A stretch of DNA of 7,480 nt from Candidatus Hydrogenedentota bacterium (lineage in GTDB: Bacteria; Hydrogenedentota; Hydrogenedentia; Hydrogenedentales; SLHB01). Of this stretch, positions 1-6,036 are shown in pieces. The translations under genes and the position numbers were made by a program. Every line of letters begins with the position of its first letter. The stretch's first letter is position 1. The stretch is from contig SLHB01000054.1 in the NCBI GenBank assembly GCA_007136375.1, positions 1 through 7,480 of the forward strand, in the 5' to 3' direction. Under the pieces are notes generated by a model. That model had not been told where the DNA came from, did not search any database, and saw only the letters and a program-made list of their open reading frames with translations.

Positions 1-16
1 CACGAGGAAGGCCGAG

Positions 17-46
17 TTGACATAATTCGTAGAGTCTCCGTATACT
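17..46 (+). promoter_or_regulatory. Sigma-70 type promoter for the cold-shock gene
   Basis: The -35 hexamer TTGACA (17-22) is a perfect match to the sigma-70 consensus. After an 18-nt spacer comes TATACT (41-46), a five-of-six match to TATAAT. Transcription should start near 52-54. This leaves a leader of about 90 nt before the chosen GTG start at 144 and makes the GTG at 60 an unlikely start. The AT-rich patch stands out in otherwise very GC-rich sequence. The match is seen directly; activity is inferred. Confidence 0.75.
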
Positions 47-52
47 AAAGCC

Positions 53-143
53 GCCAGCAGTGGCAAAACAGGGGAGCGACGCCCCGTCCCGTCCACGGCG
101 GTCCCCGTGTGGGGTGGGGCATGAATGTGCAGGAGGCTGTACG
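53..143 (+). promoter_or_regulatory. Structured 5' leader of the cold-shock gene
   Basis: This is the predicted untranslated leader between the inferred transcription start and the GTG at 144. It holds short G/C runs that can pair in more than one way. GGGG 71-74 can pair with CCCC 82-85; CCGT 84-87 with ACGG 95-98; GCCCC 81-85 with GGGGC 116-120, enclosing CCCC 103-106 with GGGG 111-114. Several of these helices exclude each other. Long structured leaders are known for cspA-type mRNAs, where they act in cold-dependent translation. I see no clear copy of the E. coli cold box, so a thermosensor role is only a suggestion. Confidence 0.35.
131..136 (+). promoter_or_regulatory. Ribosome binding site fixing the GTG start at 144
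   Basis: AGGAGG, a full Shine-Dalgarno core, lies 7 nt before GTG 144. No comparable site precedes the in-frame GTG at 60, and the predicted transcript would begin only a few bases before that codon. This site therefore decides the start of the cold-shock protein. Confidence 0.8.
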
Positions 144-383
144 GTGTCTGACGAGCATGCCAACCAGCAAATGCGGGGCGTAGTCAAGTGGTTCAACGAC
201 CAAAAAGGCTACGGTTTCATCGCCAAGGACGAACTGCAGGACGTGTTTGTCCATCATACGGCCATCCGGATGGACGGTTTCCGCACGCTCCGCCAAGGCG
301 AGGAAGTGGCTTTCGAGCTTTTTGACAGCCCGAAGGGGCCCCAGGCGCAGAACGTCACGCGGCTGACCGACGTCCAAGCCTAG
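144..383 (+). CDS. Cold-shock domain protein (CspA family)
   Basis: A 79-residue single-domain cold-shock protein, near the usual 65-75 residues, with a short polar N-terminal extension (about 9 residues) before the domain. The OB-fold carries the family signatures. VVKWFN lies at about 13-18, the RNP1 motif KGYGFI at 21-26, the RNP2 motif VFVHH at 34-38, GFRTL near 45-49, and the closing KGPQAQNV at 64-71. The usual aromatic nucleic-acid-binding positions are present, though the common VHFS is VHHT here. Members bind single-stranded RNA and DNA in the cytoplasm and act as RNA chaperones; not all are cold-induced. The GTG start is set by AGGAGG at 131-136. An open frame continues upstream to GTG 60, but its Arg/Pro-rich product does not resemble the family. 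The gene has its own strong promoter, so it is probably monocistronic. Confidence 0.95.
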   Translation: MSDEHANQQMRGVVKWFNDQKGYGFIAKDELQDVFVHHTAIRMDGFRTLRQGEEVAFELFDSPKGPQAQNVTRLTDVQA

Positions 384-409
384 ACGCACGGCGTGGCGGC
401 GCCGGCCCG

Positions 410-438
410 TTGAGCGGATGAATCGGCCCTGGTAGACT
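410..438 (+). promoter_or_regulatory. Candidate sigma-70 promoter for the large exported protein
   Basis: TTGAGC (410-415), a 17-nt spacer and TAGACT (433-438) match four of six positions in each consensus hexamer with ideal spacing. A start near 445 would give a leader of about 55 nt before ATG 499. The match is moderate and may be chance, but it lies in the 115-bp gap where a promoter is expected. Confidence 0.45.
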
Positions 439-449
439 GAAAGGCGCGT

Positions 450-466
450 CCACGGAGCTCCCGTGG
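450..466 (+). repeat. Small GC-rich hairpin upstream of the large exported protein
   Basis: CCACGG (450-455) and CCGTGG (461-466) form a perfect 6-bp inverted repeat with a 5-nt loop. No T-run follows, so it is not a classical intrinsic terminator. It could end the cold-shock transcript weakly, or lie in the leader of the next gene. It also covers the alternative GTG at 463, which argues mildly against that codon as the start. Confidence 0.35.
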
Positions 467-484
467 CGGCCAGCCGAGTCAGCC

Positions 485-490
485 AGGAGG
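485..490 (+). promoter_or_regulatory. Ribosome binding site fixing the ATG start at 499
   Basis: AGGAGG lies 8 nt upstream of ATG 499. The in-frame GTG at 463 has no such site. Starting at 499 also places a signal peptide exactly at the N-terminus. Confidence 0.8.
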
Positions 491-498
491 CAGGTTTC

Positions 499-3246
499 AT
501 GCGCGGCGCTCTCGCCGTGGCCATGCTCATCTTAGGAGGCTGGAGCGCGGCGGCGCCTCCGCCGCCAGCCGCGTTGCCTTCATCCATTCTGCCCGTCCCC
601 TTCTCCCCGGATACCGCCGCGCGGACCGTGGATGTGTGGGCGGATGCGGGGGTGGAAGGCTTCGTCTTTCCGTACCGGCCCGGCGAAGGAGAGGATGGGC
701 CGGACGCCGGGGAAAGGGAGGCCGTGACCCGTCTCCGGGAAGCGGGGATCGCCCGCTCGTTCCTCTTCGTGGACGTGGAAATGGAGGAAGGTCCCTACGC
801 CTCCGCCGCGGGCGTGGAGGCCTTGGCGCGCCTCATGGGCGGCGCGGCGGCCCACGCCAGAGCCACGGGCTACGCCGGATTGGTCATCGAATCCGCGCCG
901 GAAAGCCTTGTCCATGATTACCTGTGGGACGGGTATGACGGGCCGGAGGGGCAGGACCGGGCGGCCCTTGCGGAACGGGCCTACCGCGCGGGCCGGGACG
1001 CGATGACGGCGGCGCTCGAAGCCTATCCCACGTGCGAGGTCGCCGTCCTCGGGAGCGATCCCCTGCTCGCAGGGCCCCTGTGGTTCCGGTTTATGGAAGG
1101 GCTGGCCGCTGGGCTCGGCCGGACGGGCGATGGGCGGATCCAACTCGTCCTCGACACGCCCCGCGGCGGCCTGACGGCGGGCTACGCCGAAACCCTGACC
1201 CGGCGCGCGCGGAACCTTCTGGGGTTGCACTTCTCCCCTGCGAATTGGCGGCTCTGGGAGCGGCGCGGCGGCGTATCGCTTCAACTCCGCGCCGGGCCGG
1301 ACGATCTGCCCCGGGGCGAACGCCGGGATCCCCGCTTCGACCCCGGTCACGCCAACCCGCCCTTTCTGTTGCCCCTGACCGTGTCCGCCGCGTATTCCAG
1401 TCACTACACGTGGATTCAGGTGGAGTCCTGGCCGGATCTGTTGGAAGATCTTGCCGAAGAGCGGGGGGAGTCGTCCGAGCCAACCGACACGGACGCCGGA
1501 CCGGAGCGTTTTCCCCTGCGATTGCTCGAAGACTTAGAGGGACGGCTGCGGTTGCGCACGCCCCTCCACGGAGGCGCGCGGGTGGGAGCCCACGGGTTCG
1601 CGGGCGCGGACGGCTTTATCGGTTTGGGCCCAGAAGGCGCCCAGGTGATGCTGTGGAATGGGCTGGCGCAATCCCATGTCCTCGAGAACCGGCGCCGCGC
1701 CGTGCCCGTATGGGATTTGGAGGTTGGAGATGTGGCCTACCTCCAGCCCGAGGAGGGCCGCGTCGAAATCGAGCCCCGCGACGGCCCCGTCGCCATCACG
1801 CGCCTCCCCGCGCAAGACGCCGCCTGGCCCGCCATGCTTTGGCTGGACGCAGGCCCCGCCGTTCCCCCTGGCGCCGCGCCGAACAGCATCGCCTACGGCG
1901 TCGTCAACCGCACGAACTTCCGGCTGCGCGGCGAACTCGACGCCCTCGCGCCGATAGGCGGGAGCGTCTCGCCGGATGGCGCGCCCTTCGATCTCGCCCC
2001 GGGCGACAGCCTAAGCGCGCCCGCCGTCTTGCGTTTCCCGGAGCGGCGTCCGGGCCCCGTGTCCGTGCGGCTCACCGCGATTCTGGAAGGCGGCGGGACC
2101 GTCACGCGGAGCTTCACCCTGGATCCTCAGCCCGCCGAACCCTGGCGCCTGGCCATGGCGGGGCCCATGGCCGCGCCGCCGATCACGGCGGTCCTGGAGG
2201 GGGGGCGAGAGGTCATTCTCGCGGCGAGCCTCGGTGGAACGGCAGCCTGCGTCGCGCCCAACGGCGCCCTGTTGTGGCGCCGTCACGCGCAAACCCGCTT
2301 CGCCACGGCGCCGATCATTGGCCAGAGCGCTAGCGGCGGCGATCAGATTCTGCTCATCGATCACCGCGCGCGGATCTGGGCCCTGGCGCCGGACGGGGCG
2401 CCCCTATGGGAGACGGCGTTGGACGTGGAGGGCCGCGAGGCCCCCGGCGCGATCTCCGCCGTGACGGCGCGGCTTCACGGATATCCGGGAACGGAGCTGG
2501 CCGCGGCGGTCCCCGGTGAAGGCGTGTGGGCCCTCTTGTCCGATGGGTCCGTGTTGTGGCGGCGGGACGCGGGCCCGGGGGTGGTCCGTCTGGGCGCCGT
2601 TCCCGCGGAGGCCGGAGACGGGCTGGATCGCTTGGCCATCGCCCACGGTGTTGGAGGACAGGGCGCGCTCACCGTGGTCAACGGCTTGGGGGAGACGGAG
2701 TGGACCCAGGGACTCTCCGCGGCGCCGTCCATGGCTCCCGTTGCGTCCTTCGTTAGCGCCGGCGGCGAAGCGGCGGTGTTGGCCGGGGCCGAGGATGGGC
2801 GGCTTCAGGCCTGGCGCGCCGCCGATGGCGAGCCGGCCGCCGCGCGCTCCCTGCCCTGTGGCGAACCGGTCCTCGGCGTAGCGTTGGTCCCTGGCGACGG
2901 CGTCGGCGATCCGGAGACGGAGCTGGCGCTTGTGGCCGCCACGCCCAGCGCCGTGTATGGGCTAAGCCGCGCGCTGACCGTGCTATGGACCGTGGACGCG
3001 GCGGGGAGCGGCGCGCCCGCCGTACTTACCTACGGGGCGGCCCTCGTCTTCGCGCAGCCGGTCCACCCTCACGCCATGCTTGGCCTATCCGCGGAAGGCG
3101 AGATACTCTGGAGCGACCGCAGGCCCGCCGCGCCGTTCCCCGGGCCCGCCGCCGCCTTTACATTGGGCGGACGCCCGGCCTACGCCTACGGCGGCCATGG
3201 CCAACATCTCCGCGCCGCCACGCCGCCTCCTCCGGCGGGAAGGTGA
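499..3246 (+). CDS. Large exported protein with barrel-like N-terminus and C-terminal beta-propeller
   Basis: A 915-residue protein of unrecognised family. Residues 1-19 look like a signal peptide (Arg at 2, hydrophobic core ALAVAMLILGG, Ala-rich end), followed by a Pro/Ala linker, so export to the periplasm or surface is likely. Residues about 35-315 alternate hydrophobic strands and helices (VEGFVFPYR, RSFLFVDVEME, YAGLVIESAP, IQLVLDT, GVSLQLRAG), like a beta/alpha barrel such as glycoside hydrolase-type folds. Acidic residues at strand ends are seen, but I cannot assign a catalytic pair. Residues about 345-545 look beta-rich, ending in an Ig-like stretch. From about 560 to 905 there are seven or eight repeats ending in motifs like GALLWRR, GAPLWE, GSVLWRR, LTVLWTV and GEILWS, typical of PQQ-like or WD-like propeller blades. 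Few cysteines are present. The gene appears monocistronic. It could be a carbohydrate-active or surface-binding protein; no function should be assumed. Confidence 0.85.
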   Translation: MRGALAVAMLILGGWSAAAPPPPAALPSSILPVPFSPDTAARTVDVWADAGVEGFVFPYRPGEGEDGPDAGEREAVTRLREAGIARSFLFVDVEMEEGPYASAAGVEALARLMGGAAAHARATGYAGLVIESAPESLVHDYLWDGYDGPEGQDRAALAERAYRAGRDAMTAALEAYPTCEVAVLGSDPLLAGPLWFRFMEGLAAGLGRTGDGRIQLVLDTPRGGLTAGYAETLTRRARNLLGLHFSPANWRLWERRGGVSLQLRAGPDDLPRGERRDPRFDPGHANPPFLLPLTVSAAYSSHYTWIQVESWPDLLEDLAEERGESSEPTDTDAGPERFPLRLLEDLEGRLRLRTPLHGGARVGAHGFAGADGFIGLGPEGAQVMLWNGLAQSHVLENRRRAVPVWDLEVGDVAYLQPEEGRVEIEPRDGPVAITRLPAQDAAWPAMLWLDAGPAVPPGAAPNSIAYGVVNRTNFRLRGELDALAPIGGSVSPDGAPFDLAPGDSLSAPAVLRFPERRPGPVSVRLTAILEGGGTVTRSFTLDPQPAEPWRLAMAGPMAAPPITAVLEGGREVILAASLGGTAACVAPNGALLWRRHAQTRFATAPIIGQSASGGDQILLIDHRARIWALAPDGAPLWETALDVEGREAPGAISAVTARLHGYPGTELAAAVPGEGVWALLSDGSVLWRRDAGPGVVRLGAVPAEAGDGLDRLAIAHGVGGQGALTVVNGLGETEWTQGLSAAPSMAPVASFVSAGGEAAVLAGAEDGRLQAWRAADGEPAAARSLPCGEPVLGVALVPGDGVGDPETELALVAATPSAVYGLSRALTVLWTVDAAGSGAPAVLTYGAALVFAQPVHPHAMLGLSAEGEILWSDRRPAAPFPGPAAAFTLGGRPAYAYGGHGQHLRAATPPPPAGR
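2182..3213 (+). repeat. PQQ/WD-like beta-propeller repeats within the large exported protein
   Basis: Protein-level repeats of about 40 residues occupy residues about 562-905. Each has a hydrophobic strand, a small Gly/Asp turn, a strand such as IWALAPDG or VWALLSDG, and a Leu/Val-Trp near the end. Approximate blades are 563-600, 603-642, 651-690, 696-738, 746-785, 791-833 and 840-872. A shorter final piece (880-905) may complete the first blade. This count fits a seven- or eight-bladed propeller. The repeats have diverged and are not obvious at DNA level. Confidence 0.6.
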
Positions 3247-3254
3247 TCGGCCCC

Positions 3255-3275
3255 GCGGAGGGGTGGCCTCTCCGT
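3255..3275 (+). terminator. Hairpin in the convergent intergenic gap
   Basis: GGAGGGG (3257-3263) pairs with CCTCTCC (3267-3273) around a 3-nt loop. It is extended by C3256-G3274 and a possible G-U pair, and contains one internal G-U wobble on the + strand. It lies wholly inside the 30-bp gap between the stop of the exported protein (3246) and the sigma factor stop (3277-3279). The position suits a transcript end for the + strand gene. On the - strand the wobble becomes a mismatch, and no T-run follows in either direction, so intrinsic termination is uncertain. Confidence 0.45.
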
Positions 3276-3276
3276 C

Positions 3277-4539
3277 TCAGCCGCCCAGCTCGTCGATGCG
3301 CTTCCGCAAGAACCGCCGCTCCGGCTCTTGCTGCGCCAACGCCAAGGCGCGCTCATAGGCCGCCCGCGCCTCCTCGGTCCGGCCCAGACGCCGGCAGAAG
3401 TCGGCCCGGGCCGCGTGGGCAAGGTGGTACTCCGTGAGCTCCCCCCGTTCCAGCAGGGCGTCGACAAGGGCAAGGCCTTCCTCCGGGCCGTCGCGCATGG
3501 CGACGGCGGCGGCACGGTTGAGTTCGATGACGGGGGAGGGGTCGGCCCGCAGGAGGACATCGTACAACGCTACGATGCGCGCCCAGTCCGTGGCGGCGGG
3601 TTCACCGGCTTCGGCGTGCGTGGCCGCGATGGCCGCTTGCAGGGTGTAGGCCCCAAACCGGCGGGACACCAAAGCCCGCTCCACCAGAGCGAGGCCTTCC
3701 GCGATCTTATCTTGATCCCACAACGCCCGGTCCTGGTCCTCCAGAAGGATGAGATCCCCCTCTGGCGTGGCCCGCGCGGCCCGGCGCGATTCGTGGAGGA
3801 GCATCAACGCGAGCAGTCCCAAGACCTCCGGGTCGGGCATCAGATCGGCGAGGATGCGGCCCAGCCGAATCGCCTCCAGGGCAAGATGGCCCCGGGTGAG
3901 CGTGTCGCCCGCCGACGCGGAATACCCTTCGTTAAAGACCAAGTAGATTACCCGGAGCACCGCGTCCAGCCGATCCGGCAGTTCAGGGGGAGGGGGCGCC
4001 TCGTAGGGGATGCCCGCGTCGCGGATCTTACGCTTCGCGCGGACGATGCGCTGGGCCACCGTGGAGGGCGCCGTGAGAAAGGCCCGGGCGATCTCCTCCG
4101 TCGTGAGGCCGCACACTTCCCGCAGCGTCAAGGCGATGCGCCCATCCGCGGGCAACGCGGGATGGCAGCACGTGAAGATCAACCGGAGATGATCGTCGGC
4201 GACCCGCTCGTCGTCCCATTCCGAGGGATCCACATGGGCGTCCTCGAAGCGCGCGGCCAATTCCGCTTGCGAGGCGTCAAAGCGGGCGCGCCGGCGCATG
4301 GCGTCGATGGCCTTGAACCGGCCCGCGGATACGAGCCACGCCCGGGGATTCGCGGGAACGCCTTGGCGCGGCCATTGCGCCACGGCGGCGGCGAAGGCCT
4401 CGTGCAGCGCCTCCTCCGCCCGCTCGAAGTCTCCTAAGAGGCGGATGAGCGTGGCGAGGACGCGGCGTGACTCGTCCCGGTAGATGGCGTCAACGGCCGC
4501 GCGGGAGCCGTCATCCCCGGCGGTCTCGTTCTCACGCAT
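3277..4539 (-). CDS. ECF sigma factor with DUF6596 and TPR-like C-terminus (ECF42 type)
   Basis: A 420-residue RNA polymerase sigma factor of the COG4941 kind, usual length about 400-420. Sigma region 2 spans about 18-83, with LGDFERAEEALHEAF and the DNA-contacting RFKAIDAMRRR. Region 4 spans about 112-175, with the family signature FTCCHPAL (122-129) and a helix-turn-helix around LTTEEIARAF. A DUF6596 region follows at about 185-285 with the hallmark VFNEGYSAS (201-209). The rest, to about 415, is helical and TPR-like (ARAAYERALALAQ). ECF42 members typically lack a classical anti-sigma factor and usually sit beside YCII/DGPF-domain genes; here the partner is a VOC protein. ATG 4539 overlaps the stop of that upstream gene by 8 nt (ATGCGTGA), implying translational coupling. 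An in-frame start at 4635 would add 32 residues unlike the family. Target promoters are unknown. Confidence 0.93.
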   Translation of the reverse strand: MRENETAGDDGSRAAVDAIYRDESRRVLATLIRLLGDFERAEEALHEAFAAAVAQWPRQGVPANPRAWLVSAGRFKAIDAMRRRARFDASQAELAARFEDAHVDPSEWDDERVADDHLRLIFTCCHPALPADGRIALTLREVCGLTTEEIARAFLTAPSTVAQRIVRAKRKIRDAGIPYEAPPPPELPDRLDAVLRVIYLVFNEGYSASAGDTLTRGHLALEAIRLGRILADLMPDPEVLGLLALMLLHESRRAARATPEGDLILLEDQDRALWDQDKIAEGLALVERALVSRRFGAYTLQAAIAATHAEAGEPAATDWARIVALYDVLLRADPSPVIELNRAAAVAMRDGPEEGLALVDALLERGELTEYHLAHAARADFCRRLGRTEEARAAYERALALAQQEPERRFLRKRIDELGG

Positions 4540-4975
4540 TCCCAAGAAGCGCCGTGTACCGGCGCTGCATCTCGCCGGGGGACACGTCCTCGATGGCGTG
4601 GCCAATGGTCCAGCGATGGCCGAAAGGATCGACAACGGTCCCGGACCGCTCGCCGTAGAAATGGTCCTTGGGCTCTTGTGTCAGCGTGGCGCCCGCGTCC
4701 ACCGCGCGCCGGATGGTGGCGTCGGCGTCGTCCACATGAAGGTGGATGGTCACTCCGGTTTGGCCGGGCGTTTGGGGGCCGCGGACGTCGTACTCGGGGA
4801 ATTCATCCGCGAGCATCAGGGTGGTCCCGCCAAAGTCGAGTTCCGCGTGGCCGACGCGGCCGCTGGGCTCGGCCAGGCGGAACTTCTCCCGCGCGCCGAA
4901 CGCCGCTCCGTAGAAGGCTATCGCTTGGGCCGCGTCGTTCACCACCAGATAGGCAAAGAGCTCGCGCGTGCTCAT
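4532..4975 (-). CDS. VOC superfamily protein, PhnB-like (glyoxalase/bleomycin-resistance fold)
   Basis: A 147-residue cytoplasmic protein of the COG2764 PhnB-like group. Two beta-alpha-beta-beta-beta modules can be traced. The first is LFAYLVVNDAAQAIAFYGAAFGA (6-28) then VGHAELDFGGTTLMLADEFPE (41-61). The second is VTIHLHVDDADATIRRAVDAGAT (75-97) then the characteristic end GERSGTVVDPFGHRWTIGHAIED (108-130). The fold often binds a divalent metal and small organic ligands. His43, Glu45 and the second-module His residues are possible ligands, but I cannot assign a site. The start at 4975 is supported by AAAGGA 8 nt upstream and by the family boundary; the frame stays open to 5209 without family-like sequence. 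The stop overlaps the start of the ECF sigma gene by 8 nt, so the two are almost certainly co-expressed. The substrate is unknown. Confidence 0.92.
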   Translation of the reverse strand: MSTRELFAYLVVNDAAQAIAFYGAAFGAREKFRLAEPSGRVGHAELDFGGTTLMLADEFPEYDVRGPQTPGQTGVTIHLHVDDADATIRRAVDAGATLTQEPKDHFYGERSGTVVDPFGHRWTIGHAIEDVSPGEMQRRYTALLGNA

Positions 4976-4983
4976 GGGCTGTA

Positions 4984-4989
4984 TCCTTT
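4984..4989 (-). promoter_or_regulatory. Ribosome binding site of the PhnB-like VOC gene
   Basis: On the - strand AAAGGA lies 8 nt before ATG 4975. It selects this start over the longer open frame reaching 5209, which overlaps the PAS gene. The 119-bp gap to the PAS stop shows no promoter I would defend, so read-through from the PAS gene is possible. Confidence 0.65.
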
Positions 4990-5094
4990 CTGATTCGGAT
5001 TCCCGGAACAGCGGCAAGAATACCCCCAAGTTGCGCGCCGCGTCTTGTAGGAAATTGACCCCCTCTGGCCGTACCAGGTTTTCCGCCGCTCGCG

Positions 5095-5775
5095 CTACTT
5101 GGCGTCGGCGAGCCAGTCCGGATAATGCCGCTTCGCGCACTCCGGGCAGAAGCCGTGGGTGAATTCGGTTCCCAGGTGTTGCCGGATGTAGACGTCGACT
5201 TGTTCCCAATATCCGTTATCCGCCCGGATTTTCTTGCAATGACAGCATATGGGGAGGAACCCCTTCAGGGTCCGGATCTCCGCCATGGCCTGCCGAAGCT
5301 CCTCTATGAGCCGGGCCTGTTCCGCCTCCAAGCGCTTCCGTTCGGTGATGTCCCGGCATATGCAGAAGATAAACTTCCGCCCGTCGTAGACGGAGCCGTT
5401 GGTGGTGATCTCCATATCAAGAACGGCACCGTCCTTCCGGCGGTGTTGCGTCTCAAAGCGATCGCCAGACTTGCCGACCGTCTTCACCATTTCGAGGATC
5501 TGTTCCTTGCTGAACAGGGCGTCCCAATCCCACACGTGGAGTTCGAACATCTCTTCGGGGGAGTAGCCGAGCATGTCAGCGAACCGCTTATTGGTGTCGT
5601 AGACCTTGCAATCTTCCGTGATAATGAGGATTCCATCCCGCGATTGTTCTATTAGCGTGCGCCCACGGCAGATTTCGTCGTAAAGCCTGCGCTCCGTTTC
5701 CTGGCGCTCGGTCTCGCGCTTCTTTAGCTCCTGAAGCTGCCGCTCCAGCTCCTCGTACGTTGGCTGTTCCGCCAT
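5095..5775 (-). CDS. Stand-alone PAS protein with coiled coil and C-terminal Cys-x2-Cys cap
   Basis: A 226-residue predicted cytoplasmic protein. An N-terminal Glu/Arg/Gln-rich coiled coil (about 7-38) leads into one PAS domain (about 39-145) with DGILIITEDCKVYDTNKRFADMLGYSPEEM, a core ETQHRRKDGAVLDMEIT, and the PAC end FCICRDITERKRLE. A second coiled-coil helix (about 146-170) ends in a cap widespread in bacterial PAS and response-regulator proteins. The cap runs LKGFLPICCHCKKIRADNGYW (170-190) to HGFCPECAKRHYPDW. Cys177, Cys180, Cys210 and Cys213 could bind zinc, an inference from spacing. No kinase, GGDEF, EAL or DNA-binding output is present, so it may signal through a partner. The ATG at 5775 has GGAGGT 7 nt upstream; a TTG at 5790 is in frame but lies in the ribosome-binding region. 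The ligand is unknown. Confidence 0.92.
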   Translation of the reverse strand: MAEQPTYEELERQLQELKKRETERQETERRLYDEICRGRTLIEQSRDGILIITEDCKVYDTNKRFADMLGYSPEEMFELHVWDWDALFSKEQILEMVKTVGKSGDRFETQHRRKDGAVLDMEITTNGSVYDGRKFIFCICRDITERKRLEAEQARLIEELRQAMAEIRTLKGFLPICCHCKKIRADNGYWEQVDVYIRQHLGTEFTHGFCPECAKRHYPDWLADAK

Positions 5776-5782
5776 TGCTTGG

Positions 5783-5788
5783 ACCTCC
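5783..5788 (-). promoter_or_regulatory. Ribosome binding site of the PAS gene, inside a short dyad
   Basis: GGAGGT on the - strand lies 7 nt before ATG 5775. It sits inside an inverted repeat, TTGGA-2 nt-TCCAA (5779-5790). The dyad is too tight for an RNA hairpin but could be a protein-binding site on DNA, or chance. Confidence 0.7.
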
Positions 5789-5807
5789 AAACTGTCACAT
5801 TCTCCAG

Positions 5808-5862
5808 CGCCCCGGCATGGGCCTTGACGTGACCCCGTTGTCCATCAGTGGGAGCCGGGGCG
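5808..5862 (-). promoter_or_regulatory. Inverted repeat in the PAS gene leader
   Basis: A perfect 9-bp GC-rich inverted repeat has arms at 5808-5816 (CGCCCCGGC on +) and 5854-5862 (GCCGGGGCG on +), separated by 37 nt. Inside, ATGG 5817-5820 and CCAT 5842-5845 can extend the stem directly on one side, with an 8-nt bulge on the other. The structure ends about 20 nt before the PAS ribosome binding site, so it would lie in the leader if transcription starts upstream. It matches no riboswitch class I recognise. Confidence 0.4.
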
Positions 5863-6036
5863 TCAACAGGGTGGCTCCATGCTGTTCCGGGCAGCTTCAG
5901 CAGTCCGCATGCGGGCGGGCGCAGGCGTCCTTGGGGGGGTGGGACATCCGTGTTTCCCTCCTTCGGCGCGGCGGCGTAAAGACTGTAGCTTGGCGTGGCG
6001 GCGCGGCGTTCATGGGTCCGCTGATGTTTCCGAAAT

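Noticed and set aside
60..143. GTG 60 as start of the cold-shock protein (28 extra residues)
   Set aside because: It lies only a few bases after the predicted transcription start, has no ribosome binding site, and its product does not resemble the family; AGGAGG points to GTG 144.
463..498. GTG 463 as start of the large exported protein
   Set aside because: No Shine-Dalgarno site, and it lies in a hairpin; ATG 499 has AGGAGG and begins exactly at a signal peptide.
580..1404. - strand open frame opposite the exported protein
   Set aside because: Low-complexity Gly/Arg/Pro-rich translation with no domain; explained by codon bias of the opposite strand.
1032..2333. Long + strand frame inside the exported protein gene
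   Set aside because: Arg/Pro/Ala-rich out-of-frame product typical of high-GC DNA; the 499-3246 frame has the signal peptide and propeller repeats.
3328..4437. Long + strand open frame opposite the sigma factor
   Set aside because: A GC-rich shadow frame: Arg/Gly/Gln-rich product with no family resemblance, while the - strand frame is a clear sigma factor.
4540..4635. 32-residue N-terminal extension of the sigma factor
   Set aside because: It is antisense-free coding space of the VOC gene in another frame, lacks sigma-like sequence, and ATG 4539 gives the usual length.
4976..5209. Longer N-terminus for the PhnB-like VOC protein
   Set aside because: It would overlap the end of the PAS gene, adds 78 residues unlike the family, and the good ribosome binding site is at 4984-4989.
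5861..5866. TTGACG on the - strand as a -35 box for the PAS gene
   Set aside because: No acceptable -10 hexamer at 16-18 nt spacing.
5965..6009. GGCGCGGCGGCGT-like near-repeats
   Set aside because: Simple GC-rich sequence similarity, too short and imperfect to call a repeat element.
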